The notes under the pieces are model-generated. The model was not told where the DNA came from and made no database searches. It saw only the letters and a program-made list of their open reading frames with translations. From assembly GCA_023150615.1 (NCBI GenBank), contig JAKLKO010000004.1:1-64000 (forward strand): 64,000 nt of DNA, in the 5' to 3' direction. Shown here piece by piece: positions 43,164 through 52,457 of this stretch. The position numbers and the translations under genes are program-made. Source of the DNA: Phycisphaerae bacterium. Lineage in GTDB: Bacteria > Planctomycetota > Phycisphaerae > UBA1845 > UTPLA1. Position 1 is the first letter of the stretch. Each line of letters begins with the position of its first letter.

Positions 43164-44012
43164 ATGAGCTATTCCGGCAGGCCGGCCGAGTCGTTCGAGT
43201 TCAAGAAGATCCTCTATCGAAAGGAGAACGGCCGGGCGTACGTGACGTTCAACCGCCCCGAGGTGCTCAACGCCGTCGATGGCGAGACGCTGGTCGAGCT
43301 GAACGCGGCATTTCAGGATGCGTCGTGGGATGACGGCGTGGCCGTGCTGGTTCTGACCGGGGCGGGCGATCGTGCGTTCTGCACCGGGGCGGACGTGAAG
43401 GAGCAGGCCGAGGAGTTTGTCGGCCGGCCGGGAGCGTACTGGAAGTGGATGGGCCTTTTCGTCGAGGTGCATGAGCGGCTACGGAACCTCGGGAAGCCGA
43501 CGATTGCGCGGCTGAACGGCATGGTGGTGGGCGGGGGCAACGAGTTCAACCTGTCGTGCGACCTGGCGATCGCGGCCGAGCACGTGACGATCCGGCACGT
43601 GGGCGCTGCGCGGGGCAGCGTGGCGGCGGCGGGGGCGACGCAGTTTCTGCCGCTGCTGCTGGGCGAGCGCCGCGCGCGGGAGATGTTGATGCTGTGCGAG
43701 CCGATCGACGCGCGCAAGGCGCTGGATTGGGGCCTCGTCAACCAGGTGGTGCCGCTGGCGCAGCTCGACGCGGCCGTGGGGCACATGGCCGACAAGCTGG
43801 TGGCCAAGCTGCCGGAGTGCATCCGGTACACGAAGCAGCAGCTCAACTTCTGGCGCGACCTGTCGTGGCACCTGACGATCGGACACGCGCGCGACTGGTT
43901 GAGCATCCACAACCTGTCGCCCGAGGTGGCCGAGGGGATGCGGGCGTTCGTGGAAAAACGGCCGGTAGACTACGACCGAGTCCGATCGAACGAAACGCAT
44001 CGGGAGGAATAG
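43164..44012 (+). CDS. Crotonase-fold enzyme, MenB-like
   Basis: 282 residues; the ATG at 43164 has GAGGAGG 6 bases upstream. The crotonase oxyanion-hole segments FCTGADVKEQAEEF and MVVGGGNEFNLSCDLAIAAE are present, so the first catalytic Glu (NEF) is kept. The second catalytic region reads HVGAARGSVAAAGATQFLP, where hydratases have PExxxGxxPGxGGTQ; the second Glu is Gly. This pattern and REMLMLCEPIDARKALDWGL recall dihydroxynaphthoyl-CoA synthase (MenB) and related ring-forming or ring-opening enzymes. It starts the CoA-ester cluster, one base before the next gene. Confidence 0.88.
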   Translation: MSYSGRPAESFEFKKILYRKENGRAYVTFNRPEVLNAVDGETLVELNAAFQDASWDDGVAVLVLTGAGDRAFCTGADVKEQAEEFVGRPGAYWKWMGLFVEVHERLRNLGKPTIARLNGMVVGGGNEFNLSCDLAIAAEHVTIRHVGAARGSVAAAGATQFLPLLLGERRAREMLMLCEPIDARKALDWGLVNQVVPLAQLDAAVGHMADKLVAKLPECIRYTKQQLNFWRDLSWHLTIGHARDWLSIHNLSPEVAEGMRAFVEKRPVDYDRVRSNETHREE

Positions 44013-44013
44013 G

Positions 44014-44787
44014 ATGTCGGAATCGCTGCTACATTCGAGCGTGGAGGAGCGCGTCGCGGTTGTTCGGCTGAAGCGGCCGAAGGTGCTCAATGCGCTGTCG
44101 CTCGAGATGATGGCGCAGCTCGCGGACGTGCTCGAGCGGCTCGATTCCGATCCGGACGTCCGCTGCATCGTATTGACCGGCGATGAGCGGGCCTTCGCCG
44201 CCGGCGCCGACATCAACGACATGGCCGATGCGTCGGTCGCGACGATGTACGAGCGGAACCAGTTCGCGCGCTGGGAGCGGATCAAGCGCATCCGCACGCC
44301 GATCATCGCGGCCGTCAGCGGCTACTGCCTCGGCGGCGGTTGCGAGCTGGCGATGCACTGCGACATCATCATCGCGTCCGAGACGGCGCGGTTCGCGCAG
44401 CCGGAGATCAACATCGGCGTGATGCCGGGCGCGGGCGGGACGCAGCGTCTGACGCGGGCGCTGGGCAAGTTCCGGGCGATGGAGTTGATCCTGACCGGGC
44501 GGCAGATGACGGCGCGCGAGGCCTACGACGCGGGTCTGGTGACGCGCGTCGTGCCGGTCGAGATCTACCTCGACGAGGCGGTGAAGCTGGCGCGGGAGAT
44601 CGGGCAGAAGGCGCCATTGGCCGTTCGGCTCGCGAAGGAGGCGGTGCTGAAGGCGTGGGAGACGTCGCTGTCGGAGGGGTTGGAGTACGAGCGGAAGTTG
44701 TTCTATCTCCTGTTCGGCACGGAGGATCAGCGCGAAGGGATGAAGGCCTTCCTCGAGAAGCGCCCGGCCGCTTATCGGGGTCGTTGA
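44014..44787 (+). CDS. Enoyl-CoA hydratase (PaaF-like)
   Basis: 257 residues with both catalytic glutamates: GGGCELAMHCDIIIAS and QPEINIGVMPGAGGTQR. The oxyanion-hole segment is FAAGADINDM. This is the classic crotonase layout, so trans-enoyl-CoA hydration is expected. Sequence pattern and neighbours fit the PaaF role (2,3-dehydroadipyl-CoA hydratase), but short-chain enoyl-CoA hydratase is equally possible. AGGAGG precedes the ATG. Its start lies one base after the previous stop, so the two crotonases are co-transcribed. Confidence 0.93.
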   Translation: MSESLLHSSVEERVAVVRLKRPKVLNALSLEMMAQLADVLERLDSDPDVRCIVLTGDERAFAAGADINDMADASVATMYERNQFARWERIKRIRTPIIAAVSGYCLGGGCELAMHCDIIIASETARFAQPEINIGVMPGAGGTQRLTRALGKFRAMELILTGRQMTAREAYDAGLVTRVVPVEIYLDEAVKLAREIGQKAPLAVRLAKEAVLKAWETSLSEGLEYERKLFYLLFGTEDQREGMKAFLEKRPAAYRGR

Positions 44788-44836
44788 ACCTCTCCGGTGT
44801 ATGATGAGCCACACTGATACGGGCGGGCCGAAATCC

Positions 44837-45532
44837 ATGAAGCGAACGATTCGACTTGCGGCGTCGATCGCGGGTCTGGCCGGTACGATTGTCCTGGCCG
44901 GCCCGCCGACGACCATCATCAACTTCGATACGTATCCGGATGGCAGCGCCGTGCAACCCACGGACGCGTTTACAACGCAGTATTCGACCGTGGGCGTCGA
45001 ATTCAACGGCCCCGGTCCGTCGGGAAACTCGTGCTCCATCTCGCCACCCAACCACGCGTACGCCAAACGGATCGTGGCCAGCTTTGTCGATCCGTGCACG
45101 GGCGTCGCGTCGGTCACGAGCTACGCGGGCACGGCACAGGACTCGTGCTGGGTTCCGGGCGAGGGAATCGACATGTTCGCCTACGACCGCGACGGGAACC
45201 AGATCGGGCACGAGTTCAACGCGGGCGGCGGCCATTTCACCGCGTTTTCCTTTCCGCAACCGGTCATCGCACGTCTTGACATGTATTGCATTCTGCAGGG
45301 CATCGACAATCTCGCGTTCATCGCGCCCGTTCCGGTGCTCCGGGGCGATCTGAACTGCGACGGCGCGGTCACGTCGTCCGATGTCGGACCGTTCGTTCTG
45401 GCGTTAATCGACCCGTCGGGCTACGCCGGCGCGTTCCCGTCGTGCGACATTCGCCATGCGGACATGAACTGCGACCGACGCGTGGATGGGCTGGACATTC
45501 AGGGCTATATCGACGCCATCTTCCCTCCCTGA
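44837..45532 (+). CDS. Small secreted protein with dockerin-like tail
   Basis: About 231 residues from the ATG at 44837, with a signal peptide (about 1-22). The first 160 residues form a beta-rich domain with NFDTYPDGSAVQPTDAF and an ITxxF-like core, resembling exported PEP-CTERM or choice-of-anchor domains. The tail is dockerin-like (RGDLNCDGAVTSSD, then HADMNCDRRVDGLDIQGY). No Shine-Dalgarno site is clear. An exported structural protein gene inside a run of cytoplasmic beta-oxidation-type genes is unexpected. It may be an insertion rather than part of the pathway. Confidence 0.75.
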   Translation: MKRTIRLAASIAGLAGTIVLAGPPTTIINFDTYPDGSAVQPTDAFTTQYSTVGVEFNGPGPSGNSCSISPPNHAYAKRIVASFVDPCTGVASVTSYAGTAQDSCWVPGEGIDMFAYDRDGNQIGHEFNAGGGHFTAFSFPQPVIARLDMYCILQGIDNLAFIAPVPVLRGDLNCDGAVTSSDVGPFVLALIDPSGYAGAFPSCDIRHADMNCDRRVDGLDIQGYIDAIFPP

Positions 45533-45584
45533 TGGCGCGGTCCGCCCCTTTGCAAAGAACGCGCCTGCCTTCCACAATGCCGCC

Positions 45585-46373
45585 ATGGAGACCCTTCTTA
45601 TCGGCGACGCCGCGGGCGTCCGTACGATTACCATCAACCGCCCGGACGCGATGAACGCGGTGGACGAGCGCGTCACGAGCGAACTCCAGGACGCGCTCAA
45701 GCAGACCGAGCGCGACCGCTTCATCCGCTGCCTTGTCCTGACTGGCGCCGGCCGGGCGTTCTGTGCGGGCCAGGACCTCAAGAGCGTGCAGGAGCGCACG
45801 GCCGAGGGGCAACCGATCGACTTCGCCGAGACGCTCCGCCGGCGGTATAACCCGATCATCCTCAAGCTTCGGACGGTCGAGATTCCTGTGATCGCGAGCA
45901 TCAACGGTGTGGCGGCCGGTGCGGGCTGGAGCCTGGCGCTGGCGTGCGATCTGCGGATCGCGAGCCGCGCGGCGAAGTTCGTCAGTGCGTTCACGAAGAT
46001 CGGGCTCGTGCCGGATTCGGGCATGACGCTGACGCTGCCGCGCGTGGTGGGGTTGTCGAAGGCGCTGGAGATCGCGTGGCTCGGGGATGCGCTTTCGGCC
46101 GAGGAAGCGCATCGGCTGGGGCTTGTGAACTGGCTGGTGGAGCCGGAAGAACTGGCGAGCCGAACGATGGAACTGGCGCGGCGGCTGGCCGGATCGGCGC
46201 CACGCGGGCTGGGACTGACGAAACGGGCGATGAACGCGGGGATTCTCAATCCGCTGGAGGATCAGCTAAACTACGAAGCCGACCTGCAGGGCATCGCCGG
46301 ACGGACGCAGGATCATCGCGAGGGTGTCGCCGCCTTCATCGAGAAACGGGCCGCGGAGTTCAAAGGTGAATAA
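45585..46373 (+). CDS. paaG: PaaG-like enoyl-CoA isomerase/hydratase
   Basis: 262 residues from the ATG at 45585. The crotonase segments are FCAGQDLKSVQ and GVAAGAGWSLALACDL, followed by SAFTKIGLVPDSGMTLTLPR. The LVPD aspartate and the loss of the hydratase Glu pair are the hallmarks of PaaG (2-(1,2-epoxy-1,2-dihydrophenyl)acetyl-CoA isomerase) and related delta3,delta2-enoyl-CoA isomerases. The PaaG assignment is by these motifs and by paaF/H/J-type neighbours. The ring epoxidase (paaABCDE) and paaZ are not in the window. Confidence 0.87.
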   Translation: METLLIGDAAGVRTITINRPDAMNAVDERVTSELQDALKQTERDRFIRCLVLTGAGRAFCAGQDLKSVQERTAEGQPIDFAETLRRRYNPIILKLRTVEIPVIASINGVAAGAGWSLALACDLRIASRAAKFVSAFTKIGLVPDSGMTLTLPRVVGLSKALEIAWLGDALSAEEAHRLGLVNWLVEPEELASRTMELARRLAGSAPRGLGLTKRAMNAGILNPLEDQLNYEADLQGIAGRTQDHREGVAAFIEKRAAEFKGE

Positions 46374-47655
46374 CGAGAGCGTGGGGCAAGTGACGACCGA
46401 GCGGATCGTCGGTGTGATCGGTGCGGGCACGATGGGCGCGGGGATCGCGCACATCGCGGCGCAGTCGGGCTTCGTCGTTGAGACGCTGGACAGCAGTCCG
46501 GACGTCGTGAGGAAGGCGTACGACGGGATCCGCGAGCGCGTCGATTCGCAGGTGCAGAAGGGCCGGCTGCCGCAGCACGAGCGCGATGCGATCGTTGGGC
46601 GTCTGCGGGTGGCGGAAGGCTTCGGCTGCCTGAAGGGCGCGGAGCTGGTGATCGAGGCTGCGCCGGAGGACCTGGCACTCAAGCGAAAGGTGCTGGCGGA
46701 GGCGGAGGGCGTGCTGGACAACGGCGCGGTGCTGGCGACGAACACCTCGTCGCTTTCGATCGCGAAGCTGTCGGAGGGGCTGCGCCGGCCCGAGCGGTTC
46801 ATCGGCATCCATTTCTTCAACCCGGCGCCGGTGATGAACCTGACGGAGCTGATCCGCGGTCCGCAGACGAGCGATCACACGCTGACGCTCGCCGTTGCGT
46901 TCTCGAACGCGCTGGGCAAGACACCGATCAAGGTCAAGGACAGTCCGGGCTTCGTGGTCAACCGCGTCGCGCGGCCGTTCTACCTGGAGGCGCTGTCGCT
47001 GCTGGAGTCGGGTTTTGCGGACGTGCGGACCATCGATGCGGCGATGCGCGAAGTGGGCGGCTATCGCATGGGGCCGTTTGAGCTGCTCGACCTGATCGGC
47101 CTCGACGTGAACCTGGCCGTGACGACGTCGGTCTACGAGGGATTCAATCGTCCGGCGCGTTTCGCACCGAGCGCAATCCAGAAGCGGCTGGTCGAACAGG
47201 GCCGGCTGGGCCGCAAGACGGGTCGAGGTTTCTACGACTACTCCTCGAATCCGCCGGCGATCGCGTTCGAGACGTCGGCGCGGTCGGCGGATGCGTGGAC
47301 GCCGGGTGCGGCGTTTGCGCAATTCGCGAACGTGCTCGGCAAGCCGGTGGATCGCGCGGCGTACATCTACGCGCGGATCGTCGCTGCGGTGATCAATGAG
47401 GCAGCGCGAGCGGCCGAGACGATCGCGCTGCCGCGCGATGTCGATCTGGGCGCGAAGCTGGGGCTGAACTTCCCCGAGGGGCCGATGGAGCTGGCCGATT
47501 TTGCGGGGTTGGATGTCGTGTTGAAGCTGATGCAGGAGCTGCACGCCAGCGACGCGGCCGGGCGGTACGAGCCAGCGCCGCTGCTGATTCAGCGTGTGCA
47601 GGAGGGCAAGTTGGGGGAGAAAAGCGCCTGCGGGTTCCTGCGGCATTCGTTGTGA
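46366..47655 (+). CDS. paaH: 3-hydroxyacyl-CoA dehydrogenase (PaaH-like)
   Basis: 429 residues from the GTG at 46366 (GGAG 7 bases upstream), overlapping the paaG-like gene by 8 bases. An NAD-binding Rossmann motif GVIGAGTMGAGIAHIAA starts at about 14. The catalytic-His segment FIGIHFFNPAPVM and PGFVVNRVARPF follow, and two 3HCDH C-terminal domains are present (residues 190-285 and 330-425). The two-domain, 430-residue form is more like PaaH/PaaC than short FadB-type enzymes. It should oxidise a 3-hydroxyacyl-CoA such as 3-hydroxyadipyl-CoA. Confidence 0.9.
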   Translation: MNNESVGQVTTERIVGVIGAGTMGAGIAHIAAQSGFVVETLDSSPDVVRKAYDGIRERVDSQVQKGRLPQHERDAIVGRLRVAEGFGCLKGAELVIEAAPEDLALKRKVLAEAEGVLDNGAVLATNTSSLSIAKLSEGLRRPERFIGIHFFNPAPVMNLTELIRGPQTSDHTLTLAVAFSNALGKTPIKVKDSPGFVVNRVARPFYLEALSLLESGFADVRTIDAAMREVGGYRMGPFELLDLIGLDVNLAVTTSVYEGFNRPARFAPSAIQKRLVEQGRLGRKTGRGFYDYSSNPPAIAFETSARSADAWTPGAAFAQFANVLGKPVDRAAYIYARIVAAVINEAARAAETIALPRDVDLGAKLGLNFPEGPMELADFAGLDVVLKLMQELHASDAAGRYEPAPLLIQRVQEGKLGEKSACGFLRHSL

Positions 47656-47813
47656 TCGAGTCCGAGGGATTCGCGTTCGCGATCGGCGGTGACGTGTCAT
47701 CAGAAACGGGACAGTCACGAATGGGGTGGAGCGAAGTCACAACTCATCCGCGTTGAAAGGTCTGGGGTTTTGTCGGCATCGCGCACGGGCCGGGACCGGG
47801 TATACTGCCGGGC

Positions 47814-49019
47814 ATGCGTTGCGCTGCCATTGTCGAGTGCCTTCGGACGCCGATCGGCCGGTATCGCGGCGCGCTGACGGGCGTGCGTCCGGACGACATG
47901 GCGGCGCACGTCATCCGCGCGCTGGTTGAGCGGACGGGGATCGATCCCGCGGCGATCGACGACGTGTACTGGGGTGCGGCGAACCAGGCGGGCGAGGACA
48001 ATCGCAACGCGGCGCGGATGGCCGTGCTGCTGGCGGGACTGCCGGAGACGGTGCCAGGCTGCACGGTGAATCGGCTGTGCGCGAGCGGGTTGGAGGCGGT
48101 CGCGCTGGCGGCTCGGCTGATCGAGGCCGGGCACGGCGACGTGTTCATCGCCGGTGGAGCGGAGTCGATGAGCCGCGCGCCGCTCGTGCTGCCCAAGCCG
48201 GAGGAGGCCTGGGTCCGCGGCAACCAGACGCTTTACGACACGACGCTGGGCTGGCGGATGACGAATCCGCGACTAGCGGCGAAATACCACCCGTACTCGA
48301 TGGGCGAGACGGCGGAGAACGTCGCGGAGAAGTACCGTCTGACGCGCGAGGATCAGGACCGCTTCGCGCTGGCGAGTCAGCAGAAGTGCGCGGCGGCGCA
48401 GGCGGCCGGCCGCCCGGCGGAGGAGATCGTGCCGATCGACGTTCCGGCCGAGCGCGGCAAGACGGTGTCGTTCGCGGTCGATGAACATCCGCGGGGAGAC
48501 ACGACGCTGGAGGGGCTGGCCAAGCTCAAGCCGGCGTTTCGCGAGGGCGGGACGGTCACGGCGGGCAACAGCAGCGGATTGAACGACGGCGCGGCAGCGC
48601 TGCTGGTGGTCGAGGTCGCGACAGCGAATCGGATGGGGCTCCGGCCGCTGGCGTATTGCGGCCCGTCGGCCAGCGCGGGCGTGGACCCGGGCTGCATGGG
48701 CTTGGGGCCGATCCCGGCGACGCGCAAGGCGCTGGCGCGGGCGGGATGGTCGATCGCCGATCTGGGCCTGATCGAGCTGAACGAGGCGTTTGCGAGCCAG
48801 TCGCTGGCGTGCATTCGCGAGTTGGGCCTGCCGGCGGAGCGCGTGAACGTCAACGGCGGGGCAATTGCGCTCGGGCATCCGCTGGGGTGCAGCGGGGCGC
48901 GTCTGGCGACGACCCTGGTTCGCGAGATGGCGCGTCGAGAGGTACGTCGCGGACTGGCGACGCTGTGCATCGGCGTTGGGCAGGGACTGGCGATGCTCTT
49001 TGAGCGCGAGGGGGCGTGA
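47814..49019 (+). CDS. paaJ: Acetyl-CoA acyltransferase / 3-oxoadipyl-CoA thiolase-like
   Basis: 401 residues. It has the thiolase nucleophile [12 protein letters not shown] near residue 90, the active-site His in [16 protein letters not shown] and the general-base Cys in CIGVGQG. The PaaJ/PcaF-type middle [13 protein letters not shown] is present. It should cleave 3-oxoadipyl-CoA or a similar 3-ketoacyl-CoA to acetyl-CoA and a shorter CoA ester. The TGA overlaps the start of the next gene by four bases. A TATACT box lies 7 bases before the ATG without a good -35 partner. Confidence 0.9.
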   Translation: MRCAAIVECLRTPIGRYRGALTGVRPDDMAAHVIRALVERTGIDPAAIDDVYWGAANQAGEDNRNAARMAVLLAGLPETVPGCTVNRLCASGLEAVALAARLIEAGHGDVFIAGGAESMSRAPLVLPKPEEAWVRGNQTLYDTTLGWRMTNPRLAAKYHPYSMGETAENVAEKYRLTREDQDRFALASQQKCAAAQAAGRPAEEIVPIDVPAERGKTVSFAVDEHPRGDTTLEGLAKLKPAFREGGTVTAGNSSGLNDGAAALLVVEVATANRMGLRPLAYCGPSASAGVDPGCMGLGPIPATRKALARAGWSIADLGLIELNEAFASQSLACIRELGLPAERVNVNGGAIALGHPLGCSGARLATTLVREMARREVRRGLATLCIGVGQGLAMLFEREGA

Positions 49020-49915
49020 CGATGCGTCCGCGCCGCAAGTTTCCGGCGGCGTGGGCGCTGGCGGCGCTGTGGCCGGCGGTGTGCGGGTGCATTCCGCAGC
49101 GCGTGGCGCTGACGGTGACGGATTCGGCGTCGACGCAGCCGGGCGGCTTTCGCTTCGCGGATTACGCGCTGGCGCTGCGGCGATCGGTCAAGCCTGAGGG
49201 CGTCGATTACCACGCGCTGCTCGCGGACCCTGCGCTGCTCGATCTCTTCCTCGCGCGGCTGGCGTACGACGGCCCGCAGTCGCAACCGGAGCGGTTTGCG
49301 CGTCGCGAGGACCGGCTGGCGTACTGGATCAACGCGTATAACGCGGCCGTGCTGCGCGGAGTTGTACAGCAGTGTGGAAACGGCACCGTGCCGGACTGGC
49401 CGTGGATCAGCCTCGACTACGGCTACCTGTTTCGCGTCGATGGTCGGATGCGCGTGCCGGCGGAGCTGCGGCGCGCGGCGCTGGCGGAGGCGGGCGATGA
49501 CTGGCGGGTGCGGTTCGCGCTGTGCGGCGGACGGCGCGGCGATCCGCCGCTGGCGCGGGAGCCGTTTCAACCCGACGTGCTCGAGTTTCAGATCGACCGG
49601 CAGGTGCGCGACGCTTGGCAGTCGTCGCATTGCACGGTCATCAACCACGGGGACCAGTATCTGCTCCTCAGCGGCGACCTGCTCGAACTGCAATCGCGCC
49701 TGATCGCCGACTTCGAGAAGCGGACCGGGGCCCGCGGGGCGACGATCCTCAACGTGCTGATCGAGCGCGCGACGCGTGAGCACGTCGCCGTGCTCAATTC
49801 GGCGATCGGATACTCGGTGCATCGACTGCCGTTCGACGGGCGCGTGAACCAGGCGCAGACGGCCGGTCAGGCTCCGGGGCTGCTGTCGCGAATCCTGTCG
49901 TCGGTCACGCCCTGA
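49016..49915 (+). CDS. DUF547 lipoprotein
   Basis: 299 residues from the GTG at 49016, or ATG at 49022. The N-terminus has a lipoprotein-type signal ([12 protein letters not shown]). The DUF547 signature is clear: [20 protein letters not shown] near 100, then CALCGG-like and late strand motifs. The biochemical role of DUF547 is not established. The 4-base overlap with the thiolase gene indicates co-translation, though a link to the pathway is unproven. It is convergent with the ACT gene. Confidence 0.85.
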   Translation: MTMRPRRKFPAAWALAALWPAVCGCIPQRVALTVTDSASTQPGGFRFADYALALRRSVKPEGVDYHALLADPALLDLFLARLAYDGPQSQPERFARREDRLAYWINAYNAAVLRGVVQQCGNGTVPDWPWISLDYGYLFRVDGRMRVPAELRRAALAEAGDDWRVRFALCGGRRGDPPLAREPFQPDVLEFQIDRQVRDAWQSSHCTVINHGDQYLLLSGDLLELQSRLIADFEKRTGARGATILNVLIERATREHVAVLNSAIGYSVHRLPFDGRVNQAQTAGQAPGLLSRILSSVTP

Positions 49916-50354
49916 GTGCCCGCGGCCGCCGCAGCATGGCGTCCGGGCGTTTCTTGCCCGGGCGATGATTGGCGACCTTGAGGGCGCGTTTCATGTCGGA
50001 GACCTTGAAGACACCGAGGGTCCGTCCGCCGGGGGCGCCGGCGGTGACGTAGGCGTACTTGATGCTGATATGCTCGGCGCCGAACCGCGCGCAGAGGTCG
50101 GCCATCGCGCCGGGTCGGTTGGGAAGCTCGACCATGAGGACGTCGGTTTCGGTCATGGGGATGTTGAGGGATCGAAGCGCGGTCCGCGCCCGTTCGGGAT
50201 CCTCGCAGACAAATCGAAGGACTCCGTGTTCGACGGAGTCCATCAAAGTCAGCGCTGTGACGTTAACGCGGGCCTGAGCAATGGCGTCCGTGATCTTGAC
50301 CAGGACGCCGGGCTTATCGACGAGAAACACCGAGAATTGAGTTCCTGCTCGCAT
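49905..50354 (-). CDS. Double-ACT-domain regulator
   Basis: 149 residues holding two ACT repeats (FLVDKPGVLVKITDAIAQAR, then VELPNRPGAMADLCARFGAE) and a basic tail rich in Arg/Lys. No catalytic domain is attached. Such proteins are often encoded beside phenylacetate- or benzoate-CoA pathway genes, where they probably sense aromatic or amino-acid ligands. The ATG has a GAGGAA site upstream. Its stop overlaps the DUF547 3' end by 11 bases. Confidence 0.85.
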   Translation of the reverse strand: MRAGTQFSVFLVDKPGVLVKITDAIAQARVNVTALTLMDSVEHGVLRFVCEDPERARTALRSLNIPMTETDVLMVELPNRPGAMADLCARFGAEHISIKYAYVTAGAPGGRTLGVFKVSDMKRALKVANHRPGKKRPDAMLRRPRALRA

Positions 50355-50804
50355 CGAAGTCGTTCCTCTCGCGCGGGACCAGGGTTCTTGGGACGGCGCG
50401 TCCGGACGGGCCGCGAGGCCGAGTGATCCGGGCCGCGATCACGATGGTTCAGCCGGGGCGGAGCGTGCACGGATCCGCCGTTCCCCCACGCAAGGCCGGC
50501 CTGCCTGCGTCGATGTGCCATCACCATCAAATTATAGCGGATCGAAAACGCCGCCGGCCCGACATTCGGGGCGACGAACGGACTTTTGCCGCGTCGAGTC
50601 GCCCGGGCGGATGGGGCATCGAGAAACCGGACGGTATTCTCGGTTGGGCCGCGAATGAGGCGGAACCCCTGTGGAAAGTTGGCGATTGCGAGCGGGCGTC
50701 GCGATCGGCACCCCAACGGGCGTGTCGCATGGGGTCCGGCAAGTCGTGTTCGGCCAAGGGCTTGTTTCGCCGGTTGGAGGTCCGGTGCGGCCGGTCGCAC
50801 GAGG
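50355..50804. other. Gene-free interval upstream of rplM
   Basis: About 450 bases with no supported gene. Open frames here lack ribosome sites or similarity. No conserved L13-leader structure is recognised by eye. Confidence 0.45.
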
Positions 50805-50832
50805 TTGACGCGGCCGGTCGGCGCGTTAAACT
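50805..50832 (+). promoter_or_regulatory. Promoter candidate for rplM-rpsI
   Basis: TTGACG (50805-50810), a 16-bp spacer, and TAAACT (50827-50832). Transcription would begin about 40 bases before the rplM ATG at 50883. The strength fits a ribosomal operon. Confidence 0.55.
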
Positions 50833-50882
50833 ACTCTGCTTCGTATTGTTCGAGAGCCGAGGTTCGACGCAAGAGCGGGAAT

Positions 50883-51335
50883 ATGTCGTTCGTCACAGCA
50901 AAGTCATATCTGGCCAAGCCGGGCGAAGTGCCGCGGCGCTGGCACGTGGTGGATGCATCGGGGCTGGTGCTCGGTCGACTGGCGTCGCGGGTCGCGACGG
51001 TGCTGATGGGCAAGCACAAGGCGCGCTACACGCCGCACGTGGACACGGGCGATTTCGTCGTCGTCACGAACGCGGCGAAGGTGAAGATCACCGGGCGCAA
51101 GCTCGACCAGGTCGAGCACGACTACTACACGTACTACGCGGGCGGCCGGAAGGTCATTCCGTTGAAGAAGATGATGGAGACGCATCCGGACCGCGTGATC
51201 AAGCTGGCGGTGCGCCGCATGCTGCCGAAGAGCGCGATGGGCCGTCGGATGCTGACGAAGTTGAAGGTCTACAACGGCACGGAGCATCCCCACCAGGCGC
51301 AGTGCCCGCAGCCGATGACGTTGACGTCGAAGTAG
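50883..51335 (+). CDS. rplM: 50S ribosomal protein L13
   Basis: 150 residues, the usual L13 size. Family signatures are present: RWHVVDASGLVLGRLAS near the start, GDFVVVTNAAKVKITGRK, DYYTYYAGG and the C-terminal LKVYNGTEHPHQAQ. It is an early-assembly protein of the large subunit. The ATG at 50883 was chosen because homology begins at once; upstream frame extensions have none. It is followed 21 bases later by rpsI, the pairing found in most bacteria. Confidence 0.97.
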   Translation: MSFVTAKSYLAKPGEVPRRWHVVDASGLVLGRLASRVATVLMGKHKARYTPHVDTGDFVVVTNAAKVKITGRKLDQVEHDYYTYYAGGRKVIPLKKMMETHPDRVIKLAVRRMLPKSAMGRRMLTKLKVYNGTEHPHQAQCPQPMTLTSK

Positions 51336-51356
51336 CCTGAATCGGGAGAGATTCGC

Positions 51357-51797
51357 GTGTCCGAACAACCGAGCACCACGACGGTGACGAGTGCCTCCGC
51401 TCCGAAGGGCGGCACGTACATCTGGGGGACGGGCCGACGCAAGACGGCGGTGGCCCGCGTCCGCATCCGACCGGGCAGCGGTCAGATCCGCGTCAACAAC
51501 CGCGAGTTCAAGGACTTCTTCCCGCTCGAGGTACTGCAAAACACCTGCCTTGCGCCGCTGCGGGCCGCGGACATGGTGGGCAAGCTCGATGTCTTCATCC
51601 GCGTGCGCGGCGGCGGACCGACGGGCCAGGCCGGCGCGGCATCGCTGGGGATCGCCCGGGCGCTGGTCCGGTACGATTCGGCGACGGAGCCGGCACTGCG
51701 CGATGGTCAGTACCTGACGCGCGACAGCCGGGAGGTCGAGCGGAAGAAGTACGGCCAGGCGGGCGCGCGCCGACGCTTCCAGTTCTCGAAGCGCTGA
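51357..51797 (+). CDS. rpsI: 30S ribosomal protein S9
   Basis: 146 residues with a GTG start and GGGAG upstream. Signatures are WGTGRRKTAVARVRI, LDVFIRVRGGGPTGQAGA and the C-terminal basic tail KYGQAGARRRFQFSKR, which reaches the decoding centre in ribosomes. The first 18 residues are a Ser/Thr-rich lead that is variable in the family. It shares a transcript with rplM. Confidence 0.97.
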   Translation: MSEQPSTTTVTSASAPKGGTYIWGTGRRKTAVARVRIRPGSGQIRVNNREFKDFFPLEVLQNTCLAPLRAADMVGKLDVFIRVRGGGPTGQAGAASLGIARALVRYDSATEPALRDGQYLTRDSREVERKKYGQAGARRRFQFSKR

Positions 51798-51842
51798 TTC
51801 GTTTCATCTTTGCGGGAATCCAGGCGGCGGACGGGGCGTCCG

Positions 51843-52457
51843 TCAGCGCCGGGCGTGCTGCGCGGCAAGCTGGCGGATGACGTCGGGCAGCAGTTCGCGC
51901 TCGAGCGCCTGCACGCGTGCGGCGAGCGTTTCGGGGGTGTCGCCCGGCTCGACGGCGCAGCGCGCCTGCGCGATGATCGGACCGTGGTCGTACTCGTTAT
52001 CGACGAAGTGCACGGTGGCACCGCTCTCGCGCCGTCCGGCCGCGAGGACGGCCTCGTGGACGTGCCGGCCGAAGAAGCCCCTGCCGCCGAAATCGGGCAG
52101 CAGCGCGGGGTGGACGTTTATCACGCGCCCGATCCACCGCGGCGGCAATCGCCAGTAGCACAGCCAGCCGGCCTGGACGCCGAGATCGACGCCGTGCCGT
52201 TCGAGCGCATCGACGACGCGGACGCTGAAGGCGTCGACGTCGGGAGAATCGTGGACGCGGATGATCTGGACCGCGATCCCCGCCGCCCGCGCGCGATCGA
52301 CGGCGCGAACGGCCGGCTGCGATGAGACGACGACGGCGATTTCGCACGGTGCGAGGCGGCCGTCGCGGACGCGCTCGATCAGATTGGCAAGCGTCGTGCC
52401 CTCGCCCGAGACGAGCACGCCGAGTCGGAACGGGCCGGGATCGTGCGGGTCGGTCAT
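51843..52457 (-). CDS. purN: Phosphoribosylglycinamide formyltransferase
   Basis: 204 residues. The ribonucleotide loop is VLVSGEGTTLANLIE (variant of SGxGSNL). The catalytic triad region is RVINVHPALLPDFGGRGFFG (Asn, His) and VDNEYDHGPII (Asp). Transfer of formyl from 10-formyl-THF to GAR in purine synthesis is expected. The ATG at 52457 shares four bases with the stop of the hydrolase gene (ATGA), so the two are translationally coupled. The GTT in place of GSN is a mild deviation. Confidence 0.9.
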   Translation of the reverse strand: MTDPHDPGPFRLGVLVSGEGTTLANLIERVRDGRLAPCEIAVVVSSQPAVRAVDRARAAGIAVQIIRVHDSPDVDAFSVRVVDALERHGVDLGVQAGWLCYWRLPPRWIGRVINVHPALLPDFGGRGFFGRHVHEAVLAAGRRESGATVHFVDNEYDHGPIIAQARCAVEPGDTPETLAARVQALERELLPDVIRQLAAQHARR

